DNA of 64,000 nt, from contig NZ_JACJSE010000006.1 in NCBI RefSeq assembly GCF_014698045.1, positions 186,001-250,000 on the forward strand, written 5' to 3'. The notes beneath the pieces were generated by a model. The model searched no databases, was not told the origin of the DNA, and saw only the letters and a list, made by a program, of their open reading frames with translations. The DNA comes from Aulosira sp. FACHB-615 (GTDB taxonomy: Bacteria > Cyanobacteriota > Cyanobacteriia > Cyanobacteriales > Nostocaceae). Both the position numbers and the translations under genes were made by a program. How positions within the stretch are numbered: position 1 is the stretch's first letter; each line of letters opens with the position of its first letter. Of the stretch, positions 52,965 through 59,485 are shown in pieces.

Positions 52965-53067
52965 TATAGCAATCCTATTTGATTTGTGAAAATCGTGAGC
53001 CTCAGATCCCCGACTTCTTGAAGAAGTCGGGGATCTTTTAGTTTACGAATGATTTAAGATTGCTATA
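52965..53067 (+). mobile_element. MITE-like element, TATAGCAATC ends, with CCCCGACTT palindrome inside (103 bp)
   Basis: TATAGCAATC (52965-52974) and GATTGCTATA (53058-53067) are perfect. In the centre lies the 32-bp palindrome AGATCCCCGACTTCTT / AAGAAGTCGGGGATCT (53004-53035) followed by TTTTA, which probably terminates the hisC-to-cupin transcript. Bounds the downstream side of the relE fragment. Confidence 0.7.
53004..53035 (+). terminator. Strong hairpin with T-run, inside the element at 52965
   Basis: A nearly perfect 15-bp stem followed by TTTTAG, 80 bases after the cupin stop. Confidence 0.7.
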
Positions 53068-53092
53068 TATATTTAATCTGCCCTAAAAATCA

Positions 53093-53221
53093 TTATTTAT
53101 ATACATCTCCTCTCATACCAATGGTATAAATTTCAATTTCACCCGAATCAACAGTAACTGTAAAAATAATTCTGATTTTATCAATACGTAGTCTATAAAA
53201 ACCTTCCCAGTCTCCCTTCAT
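53093..53221 (-). pseudogene. RelE/ParE-family toxin, C-terminal fragment
   Basis: Minus-strand frame from 53221 to TAA at 53093-53095, 42 residues: MKGDWEGFYRLRIDKIRIIF followed by TVTVDSGEIEIYTIGMRGDV. This is the second half of a RelE-type toxin (LKGD...YRLR...YRIIY...I...I.GHR). The first half should lie upstream, but a MITE starts 11 bases away (53233) and no toxin N terminus is recognisable beyond it. No antitoxin gene is visible. A second MITE lies on the other side. Confidence 0.75.
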
Positions 53222-53232
53222 CCTTATACCAA

Positions 53233-53325
53233 TAGGACTTACGCACAGTCCAAGGAAAATCGAACCACAGAGACGCAGAGTTCGCGGAGAAATAAGAGTT
53301 TAAGAGGTTTTTTGCGTAAGTCCTA
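53233..53325. mobile_element. MITE-like element, TAGGACTTACGCA family (93 bp)
   Basis: TAGGACTTACGCA (53233-53245) and TGCGTAAGTCCTA (53313-53325) are perfect 13-bp ends. The interior contains CGAACCACAGAGACGCAGAG, a text common in cyanobacterial intergenic repeats. It abuts the relE fragment and probably marks the truncation point. Confidence 0.75.
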
Positions 53326-53443
53326 ACCAATTCTATCCCCTGTTACCTGCTCTCCTATCTTCAGCAGTGACCTTGATCACACAAAAACCAGATATAAATC
53401 ATTGAATATTAAGTAAGTCTAACATAGCCTTTGGGGTAATCAT

Positions 53444-53470
53444 AACTTATACTTACTGTAAGTATAAGTT
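53444..53470. promoter_or_regulatory. Perfect 27-bp palindrome, candidate operator
   Basis: AACTTATACTTAC (53444-53456) and GTAAGTATAAGTT (53458-53470) are perfectly complementary around one base. No T-run follows, so a terminator is unlikely. It is 35 bases upstream of a small membrane-protein gene (53506). A dimeric repressor site is the natural reading; the regulator is not identified. Confidence 0.55.
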
Positions 53471-53505
53471 TCAATTATTGTGTGGTGGATGTGGGGGAGG
53501 GGGTT

Positions 53506-53649
53506 ATGCTAGAAAAACTCTTACTTGCAACTCTTTTAACTTTAGTTTTGCGCTTAATTGCAGAGATAGGTTGGTCAGCACCCAGCAATACAAGTCAAAA
53601 AATAGATTTTTACCAGCCTGGAGATTTTGCTGTTATGCAAATTCATTAA
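53506..53649 (+). CDS. Possible 47-residue membrane microprotein
   Basis: ATG 53506, TAA 53647-53649. It begins MLEKLLLATLLTLVLRLIAE (a single hydrophobic helix), then GWSAPSNTSQKIDFYQPGDF. A GGGGGAGGGGG run directly precedes the start and could serve as a ribosome-binding site. The frame beginning at 53478 in another register gives a Cys/Gly-rich peptide and is less credible. A perfect palindrome lies upstream. Confidence 0.4.
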   Translation: MLEKLLLATLLTLVLRLIAEIGWSAPSNTSQKIDFYQPGDFAVMQIH

Positions 53650-53764
53650 CTCATCTAGGCATCTTACTGAGGGCAAATTGGTCAAACTCTTCATATCATA
53701 GGCTGAAGTATAAATTTATAGCCTAATTGTGAGTTTTGAGCAGTAAATATTGCCACACCCAAGT

Positions 53765-54535
53765 ATGAAAAGCCCAATTTTAGCCACAATTATATTTGTT
53801 GCCGCCATTAGTGGCGCTTCAAATGCCCAAGCAGCCAATCCCGAACATTTGACACAGTTATTAGCCACAAAACAATGCCAAAACTGTGATTTGACTGGTG
53901 CAGGTTTAGTTTTAGCTGATTTATCTGGGGCAAATTTAAGTGGTGCAAATCTCACTGGTGCGAATCTTAGTCGCGCTAATTTAGTTGGTGCTGATTTACG
54001 TGGTGCAAACTTAGCGGGTGCAGGCTTGTTTGGCGCTAACTTAACAGAGGCGAAATTCAATGGGGCGAATCTTAACGGTGCAGATTTAAGAAACACTTAT
54101 TTAGGAAATGCGGAATTTACCAAGGCTTACCTCCAAGGAGCTAATTTTCAAGGTGCTATTGGTATCCCATTACAAGTTGCTACCCCAGAAGAGTTTTATG
54201 CTTGGGGCATAGCAGAAGGGCAGAGAGGCAATCACCAACAAGCAATTAGTTACTTTAGTCAAGCGATCGCCGCTAAACCAGAATACGCAGGTGCTTACTT
54301 AGCACGGGGTATCGCTAAATACCAATTATTTGACCGCCAAGGTGCTTTCGCAGATGCCCAAATTGCCGAAAAGCTATTTAATACCCAACAAAATGGTGAT
54401 GGAACCCAAACAGCCCAAGCCTTTATCAAAGAACTGCAAACGCCTTATAAAGAAAATGTGACTACAGGTAAACCCAGTTTCTTTGATTTTGTTGGTAGTG
54501 TTGGCTCAGTTCTGCTTCAGTTCTTACCTTTTTAA
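53765..54535 (+). CDS. Exported pentapeptide-repeat protein with TPR segment
   Basis: 256 residues from ATG 53765, chosen because it starts a signal peptide (MKSPILATIIFVAAISGA, ending AQA-ANPE). Mature residues start HLTQLLATKQCQNCDLTGAG, a cyanobacterial signature, then about 17 pentapeptide units (A(D/N)LxG) forming a quadrilateral beta helix, and a TPR-like pair (GNHQQAISYFSQAIAAKPEY). Likely lumenal or periplasmic; function unknown. Its last 12 bases overlap the convergent FAD gene. Confidence 0.87.
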   Translation: MKSPILATIIFVAAISGASNAQAANPEHLTQLLATKQCQNCDLTGAGLVLADLSGANLSGANLTGANLSRANLVGADLRGANLAGAGLFGANLTEAKFNGANLNGADLRNTYLGNAEFTKAYLQGANFQGAIGIPLQVATPEEFYAWGIAEGQRGNHQQAISYFSQAIAAKPEYAGAYLARGIAKYQLFDRQGAFADAQIAEKLFNTQQNGDGTQTAQAFIKELQTPYKENVTTGKPSFFDFVGSVGSVLLQFLPF

Positions 54536-56275
54536 TTGATCAACTAATAACCAATTACCAGAGAAATTGAGCTTTCCCCACACAGTAATCAATTGTTTAT
54601 GTACAGCAATTTGTAGCTGTTCATCTATGTGCGATCGCAAAGTTACTAGTTTCCAAGTCTGACCCTGATACGCAGATGGTTCAGTCACTAGGATTTGGTA
54701 ATTCTGCTGATCCATACGTTGGAAAATCCCTGTCAAACAGTCACAATTTTGGGTTGATACTTCCTCAACCAATGATATTTGAGGGCAATTACCACTTACA
54801 GGATAATCTTCGGGATGATCTAAATAATTTAGTTGCGTGAATAACCATTGTGAATGATGTGGGGAAAAATCTAGATTAAATAAAGGTGCGATCGCCGCAG
54901 GTGTTTGTTTATCCTGTAATAACGCTTCCTGTAAAGCCCTAACTGGTAAATCTCGCGGCTGTACACCCAACTCGACGCACATAGCAGCCGCCATACCAGC
55001 AGCTTGACCGATACCCATCACCACAGGTTGCAATCTTGTTGCACCATTAGCTATATGCGATACAGAAATATTTTTTTCACACACTAATAAACCGTCTGTA
55101 GTCGCCGGAACTAAACAACGGTAAGGGATAGTAAACGGCGTTCCCGTCCAGCGTCCGCCCCAACGAATTGATTTTGGTTGTAGTGGTAAATCAAACCCTG
55201 GATAATGATGGTCGTTGGCGTAGTTACCAACCGCAACTGCATCTGTAAATAAAGATGCAACTTGACCTCCAGCCACAGGTAAAATATCTTGTTCTCGAAT
55301 GGTTGTGAGTCCTACTAAACGGCGACTTTCTCGGTAATAGGGATGTAGCGCAAAAGCTGTGCCATTCCCAGGGAAAATTTTTTCAGCCAAACCGTAGCGG
55401 CGACCTAACTGATTTTGGATAAAATGAGCGAAATTTTGACTATGCCAGCGACATTCCTGGATAAAATCAGCTTTAGATGCTTCTGACTCTACCAAACGCC
55501 CGACACCTTCAGCGTAATCATTACCTTTGATCGGCCAGTTAATCATAAAGCGATCGCCCGGCAAGCGTCCATAATTCAAAAACTTCTCCGCACCATAGTT
55601 TTCCCAAGCCCCCGCAAACAACGCTGGATTATAATTAGGCGCAGCCGGAATTTCTGGTGCAACAGCATCACCAAAATCTTGCATCACTACTACCCAAGTT
55701 GGTGATTGCACTGGATATTTCTCTGTTAGGGCATTATAACTAGCTGGGGCGCTGGGTTCTCCCCATTCACCTTGCAACTCCCAACCCCAACGGTAAGGAA
55801 TTTCCGCCAACGCCAATAAATCACCCAATTCTGTACCATCAAGAATTACCTTGGCGTGAACCGTAAAATCCGCAAACCGCACCCCAGTAACACAATTTCC
55901 CTGTTGTAAAACCTCTAGTGGGACTTGTCCAGCCATCCATTGCAGATTTGCCAACTCCTTCACCCAATCAGCAAAAATCGCCGCCCCCACCGCAGGATCA
56001 TAACTAAAAAAACTCACCCAACTATTATCTAATCCTCCTGGTTGGCGATCGCGTAACTCTTGTAAAAACGCCCCCCACAACCCAGTTTGCCAAGCAACTA
56101 ATTCATTCCCATCTGGTGCCGAAACTCCGGCTGAAGTCAGCATTCCCCCCAGCCACGCAAACTCACTCACCAAAATAGTTCTAATACCCCTTCTCGCCGC
56201 TTGAATCGCCGCCGCCGTTCCACCAGTTCCCCCGCCCACAACTAAGATATCTGTTGTATATATTTGATGACTCAT
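54524..56275 (-). CDS. FAD-dependent oxidoreductase (FAD_oxidored family)
   Basis: 583 residues. N-terminal dinucleotide fold DILVVGGGTGGTAAAIQAAR (GGGTGG at 14-19), GAWLG-like AWLGGMLTSAGV near 39, and ATDGLLVCEKNISVSHIANG further on. C-terminal MGIGQAAGMAAAMCVELGVQ closes the FAD site. Similar proteins are annotated xanthan lyase or tricarballylate-like dehydrogenases, but the substrate is unknown. Convergent overlap of 12 bases with the pentapeptide gene. Confidence 0.88.
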   Translation of the reverse strand: MSHQIYTTDILVVGGGTGGTAAAIQAARRGIRTILVSEFAWLGGMLTSAGVSAPDGNELVAWQTGLWGAFLQELRDRQPGGLDNSWVSFFSYDPAVGAAIFADWVKELANLQWMAGQVPLEVLQQGNCVTGVRFADFTVHAKVILDGTELGDLLALAEIPYRWGWELQGEWGEPSAPASYNALTEKYPVQSPTWVVVMQDFGDAVAPEIPAAPNYNPALFAGAWENYGAEKFLNYGRLPGDRFMINWPIKGNDYAEGVGRLVESEASKADFIQECRWHSQNFAHFIQNQLGRRYGLAEKIFPGNGTAFALHPYYRESRRLVGLTTIREQDILPVAGGQVASLFTDAVAVGNYANDHHYPGFDLPLQPKSIRWGGRWTGTPFTIPYRCLVPATTDGLLVCEKNISVSHIANGATRLQPVVMGIGQAAGMAAAMCVELGVQPRDLPVRALQEALLQDKQTPAAIAPLFNLDFSPHHSQWLFTQLNYLDHPEDYPVSGNCPQISLVEEVSTQNCDCLTGIFQRMDQQNYQILVTEPSAYQGQTWKLVTLRSHIDEQLQIAVHKQLITVWGKLNFSGNWLLVDQLKR

Positions 56276-56384
56276 AGTTTATATTTGTATGTTGTTATAA
56301 TTATTTTTTGCTACAAAGGGTAAAAGAGCAAGAAAATAAATCCTAAACAACATCAATATAAATAAAGTTATTATTAATTTATTT

Positions 56385-56780
56385 CTAATTTTCTAACCAG
56401 TTTTCTAACTGTAAATTAGGAATATTAATAAAATCTTTGATGTTATTAGTTACAAGAATATCATCACGAGAACGAGCAACAGCCGCAATCAAAGCATCTA
56501 ATTCGCCTGTAGGCTTCCCCATTGTTTTGAGTTCGCTTTGAATTTTACCAAATTCACAAGCTGCCTCTATGTCGAACGGTTCTATTATTAATAATTCCAG
56601 AAACTGCTGCAAAGTTTCTTGGTTTTTGGTTAATTTTTAAGAATAATAAACACCTTTATAAAGTTCTGCAACTATAATTGTGGATAGATAACATTGACTA
56701 AAGTAGAGATTAAATTTACTCACGGCTTGGGTATCTGCTTTGAGCAATGCAATGCAAATGTTAGTGTCTAACAGATACAT
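56385..56780 (-). pseudogene. vapC: VapC-type PIN-domain toxin broken by an in-frame TAA
   Basis: From ATG 56780 the frame reads MYLLDTNICIALLKADTQAV ... VAELYKGVYYS, then TAA at 56637-56639 (codon 48), then in the same frame KLTKNQETLQQFLELLIIEP ... GELDALIAAVARSRDDILVT to the normal end at 56385. Total 132 codons, the usual VapC length. PIN-domain acidic residues (Asp5, Glu39 region, Asp in GELDALIA) are all encoded, so only the stop inactivates it. A CAA (Gln) to TAA change fits. The start overlaps the antitoxin stop by one base (TAATG). Confidence 0.85.
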
Positions 56781-57124
56781 TAGCCGTTATCCTGATTATC
56801 AATTGAGTCTAGGCTTCTACCTTGATAGGCATGACGTTGCTGGTCAATTTCTGCAAATATTTCTGTTAAGTCTGGTTGATTTTTCCAAGCCCCAAATAGT
56901 TTATTTAATTTAGCTAATTTCTCTTCTGCTGTTAAATCTAATTGTGGTTGAGCTATCGGCTTTTCAACATTTTGCAATTGATGTAAACGTTTTTGCTTCC
57001 ACTCGCGCAGTGCTTCACGAATTACCTCACTGCTACTAGCATATTCGCCTGACTCTACAGCATTACGAACCAAAGCTGCCATTTCTGGGGTCAGAGCTAC
57101 ACTGATTTTTTCGACGTTAGGCAT
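56780..57124 (-). CDS. Antitoxin with ParD-like ribbon-helix-helix N terminus
   Basis: 114 residues, intact. It begins with a ribbon-helix-helix dimerisation unit (KISVALTPEMAALVRNAVES, then EYASSSEVIREALREWKQK), the ParD pattern. The tail LNKLFGAWKNQPDLTEIFAE and IDQQRHAYQGRSLDSI is of the type paired with VapC toxins and would wrap the PIN domain. One base overlaps the toxin start. With the toxin nonsense-mutated, this is a solitary antitoxin that may still act as an autorepressor or neutralise related toxins. Confidence 0.87.
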   Translation of the reverse strand: MPNVEKISVALTPEMAALVRNAVESGEYASSSEVIREALREWKQKRLHQLQNVEKPIAQPQLDLTAEEKLAKLNKLFGAWKNQPDLTEIFAEIDQQRHAYQGRSLDSIDNQDNG

Positions 57125-57162
57125 AATAATACGTTCTTTTTGCTCTATAGTAGCAATTTTTC

Positions 57163-57572
57163 TTACTGTAGAGCATATTGGCTACTTGCGATTTGCACCA
57201 AAGTCAGGATGCTGTAGCTTCGACGGTGAGCAACTGCACAAATCAAAAAATCAGTATTTGAACCCTGGATACCATTGCTGCGACAAGTATTGAAAAACTC
57301 TGCGGCGAGTTCGTAGTCTTCAGCTATGAGTTCTAAATCTGGGAAAGCTTGCAGGTAATCTTGCAGACAGGTAAACTGTTCAAAGTTACGGATTCCAGAG
57401 AGAATTTCTTGCCGAATTGCGCCCAGCATTGCAACTTGGTCATCAGTGATTAAATTCTGCAATATTGCGATCGCCGAAGGCGGGCGCTCTGCGCCATCGC
57501 TCTTGAAGAATCAGGTGGCGTTCTTCGATGCAGAGCCAGTGACCAAACAGAGGTATCAACAATTACACTCAT
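57163..57572 (-). pseudogene. vapC: VapC-type PIN-domain toxin broken by a 26-bp repeat insertion
   Basis: From ATG 57572: MSVIVDTSVWSLALHRRTPP, then the frame runs into an insertion at 57470-57495. After it, the reading continues in a different frame as LQNLITDDQVAMLGAIRQEI and DYELAAEFFNTCRSNGIQGS, the normal middle and end of a VapC. Removing the 26 bases restores one continuous frame. The C-terminal end (SILTLVQIASSQYALQ) lacks the expected TTDKDF motif, so a second lesion is possible. ATGA overlap with the antitoxin upstream. Confidence 0.85.
57470..57495. mobile_element. 26-bp small dispersed repeat inserted in a HIP1 octamer
   Basis: ATCGCCGAAGGCGGGCG then CTCTGCGCC splits the octamer GCGATCGC: GCG at 57467-57469 and ATCGC at 57496-57500. 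ATCGC is repeated at the insertion's start (57470-57474), a 5-bp target duplication. The internal GGCGCAGAGCGCC and CCGAAGG texts match small repeats known from Nostoc genomes. It breaks the frame of vapC (26 is not a multiple of 3). Confidence 0.75.
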
Positions 57573-57769
57573 GTTTGCTGACGTTGGTGTTTATAGCCGT
57601 AGCCTGCATTATAATCAATAGTACCAAAGAGTTCTAACACTTTGAGCCGCTTGCGACGTTGAATATATTCGCGCAGTGCTGTTTCCACCAGAGAATCAAT
57701 GCTCACTTGGTCGTCAAGTGCCAACGCCTCTTGTAGTAAGGCTTCGTTGATGTTGATCGGTGTAGCCAC
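57569..57769 (-). CDS. vapB: VapB-type antitoxin
   Basis: 66 residues, intact. MATPININEALLQEALALDD and SIDSLVETALREYIQRRKR are the VapB DNA-binding/dimerisation part; the tail ELFGTIDYNAGYGYKHQR is the toxin-binding segment. Its stop overlaps the toxin ATG by four bases (ATGA). The attached vapC is frameshifted. Confidence 0.87.
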   Translation of the reverse strand: MATPININEALLQEALALDDQVSIDSLVETALREYIQRRKRLKVLELFGTIDYNAGYGYKHQRQQT

Positions 57770-58079
57770 AATTACTTCTGATCCAACAACTGACTAAATC
57801 GATAGTAGCGCACCCTGCTATGAGCGATCGCACTTTTCATGAGGATTTAGTGAGAGCGATGTCTAAATTACCAAATACTACTCACCTAGTCGCCCCAAAG
57901 GTAACATCATCTCAGCGACACAGAGGCTAACGGTGTGGAGACTATCTCAAAAACAAACCCTTGGATCAGCGAGAGTTTGGAATTTAATGTTATAAAATAA
58001 GTGAATAACTGTTAAGCTGTTAAGCGATCGCCAATAGGCATTCCGTTGTAGTAAATCATCGAAACAAGAGCAAAGAACC
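57770..58079. other. Intergenic region between vapB and clpS
   Basis: 310 bases, with two HIP1 octamers (near 57821 and 58023) and no gene. It should contain the promoters of the divergent vapB and clpS genes. Nothing else recognised. Confidence 0.4.
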
Positions 58080-58361
58080 GTGTCAGTCGAAACCATTGAG
58101 AAGAGTTCCACATCCCGCAAGCTCGCCCCTCGGTATCGCGTTCTGCTCCATAACGACGACTACAACTCGATGGAGTACGTGGTGCAGGTATTATTAACAA
58201 CAATACCGGGTCTCACTCAGCCCCAAGCTGTGAGCATCATGATGGAAGCACATACAAATGGGTTAGCTTTAGTCATTACCTGCGCCCTAGAACATGCTGA
58301 ATTTTACTGTGAAACATTGAAAAATCACGGTTTATCCAGCAGTATTGAACCGGATGAGTAG
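58080..58361 (+). CDS. clpS: ATP-dependent Clp protease adaptor ClpS
   Basis: 93 residues from GTG 58080. The adaptor core is PRYRVLLHNDDYNSMEYVVQ (N-degron pocket DDxxxxxxxV), followed by AVSIMMEAHTNGLALVITCA and LEHAEFYCETLKNHGL. ClpS hands N-degron substrates to ClpAP/ClpCP in the cytosol. Cyanobacteria often have two ClpS forms; which one this is cannot be said. Confidence 0.93.
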   Translation: MSVETIEKSSTSRKLAPRYRVLLHNDDYNSMEYVVQVLLTTIPGLTQPQAVSIMMEAHTNGLALVITCALEHAEFYCETLKNHGLSSSIEPDE

Positions 58362-58375
58362 TTTGAGTAGCCTTG

Positions 58376-58536
58376 GCGACTGGAAGTCGCGGCTACACAG
58401 ACAAAACCCACACTTCGACATGGTTCGACTGCGCTCACCAGTCGCTCAGTGACTGCCTGCGTGGGTTAAAAACTCTAAATTTTTTTATTAGTCCGCGCAG
58501 GCGGACTTTGTTTGTATAGCTGCGATTTGTAATCGC
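58376..58536. repeat. Large imperfect inverted repeat with GGCGGAC hairpin
   Basis: The left arm GCGACTGGAAGTCGCGGCTA is mirrored by the right arm, which inverted reads GCGATTACAAATCGCAGCTA. Within are CCTGCGTGGGTT and GTCCGCGCAGGCGGACTTTG (a 6-bp stem followed by TTTGTTT, a likely clpS terminator). A CTTCGACATGGTTCGACTGC small repeat appears inserted. Intergenic repeats of this type are common in Nostoc. Confidence 0.65.
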
Positions 58537-58557
58537 TTGGTACTTTAACTACTTGGT

Positions 58558-59388
58558 ATGAAAAACAACCTTACCCGTTTAGCTCAACGCCCTGCCCCTA
58601 TTCGGCTGGGTTGTTTTATTTTAATGCTGTTGCTGCTATGGTTACCTTTTGCTGCACCAATTTACTTACTAGTGCGTGATGCTAACTTAGTAAGTATTTT
58701 GACAATGGTTTTACTATATGTAGAATTTATTGTGCTGTTGAAGCTATGGGGTAAATACGTTTACCAGCAACCTCAGATATTGCAGCATTATGGCTTGGAC
58801 ACCACGCCACACAACAGAATAGATTTGCTGCGTGGTTTGGCTATAGGTTTTACTAATATTTGGCTACTTTTTGGCATAGAAAGTCTTTTAGGTTGGCTGG
58901 TATGGCAACAACCGAAAGTTTTCTTACTAAAAATAGTTATAGAAGGCGTAATTGTCGGCTTGGCTGTGGGGTTTGCCGAGGAGTTATTATTTCGCGGCTG
59001 GTTACTGGATGAATTAGAACGCGACTACAACCAGCGTGTTGCATTATGGACGGATGCTGTTGTCTTTGCTACCTTGCATTTTATTAAACCATTGGAGGCA
59101 ATTATTCAAACTCTGCCACAGTTCCCAGCTTTAGTAGTTTTGGGGTTAACGCAGGTATGGGCGAAGCGTTGGCGTAGAGGACGTTTAGGCTTACCAATTG
59201 GTTTACATGGTGGTTTAGTTGGCGGCTACTACATGATTAATGTTGGTGGATTAGTTCAATATACGGGTGTAGTACCTGATTGGGTTACGGGAGTATATCA
59301 AAATCCTTTGATGGGTTTGATGGGGTTATTTTTGATGAGTGTTTTGGCGGTATGGATGAGTAGGAGAGGGAAGCGATCGCACCTTTGA
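58558..59388 (+). CDS. CPBP-family intramembrane glutamic endopeptidase
   Basis: 276 residues with about seven or eight membrane spans. The active-site motifs are EELLFRG (Glu141, Glu142, Arg146), FATLHF with His174 and GLHGGLVGGYY with His217. The family includes CAAX prenyl proteases, bacteriocin-immunity proteins and cyanobacterial stress proteins. Substrate unknown. WAKRWRRGRLG (near 202) is encoded by GCGAAGCGTTGGCGTAGAGG, a text resembling an in-frame small dispersed repeat. Confidence 0.88.
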   Translation: MKNNLTRLAQRPAPIRLGCFILMLLLLWLPFAAPIYLLVRDANLVSILTMVLLYVEFIVLLKLWGKYVYQQPQILQHYGLDTTPHNRIDLLRGLAIGFTNIWLLFGIESLLGWLVWQQPKVFLLKIVIEGVIVGLAVGFAEELLFRGWLLDELERDYNQRVALWTDAVVFATLHFIKPLEAIIQTLPQFPALVVLGLTQVWAKRWRRGRLGLPIGLHGGLVGGYYMINVGGLVQYTGVVPDWVTGVYQNPLMGLMGLFLMSVLAVWMSRRGKRSHL

Positions 59389-59485
59389 TAAGATAAACCT
59401 TAAAAATTATATTGTTTTGCGGTATTTACTCAGGGTAAGTTGTATCTAAGCGATAATCACTAAAATCGCCCATAAAAGCATCGTC

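Noticed and set aside
53478..53726. 82-codon plus-strand frame beginning MCGGCGGGG
   Set aside because: Composition is implausible; the alternative frame at 53506 has a better start context and a membrane helix.
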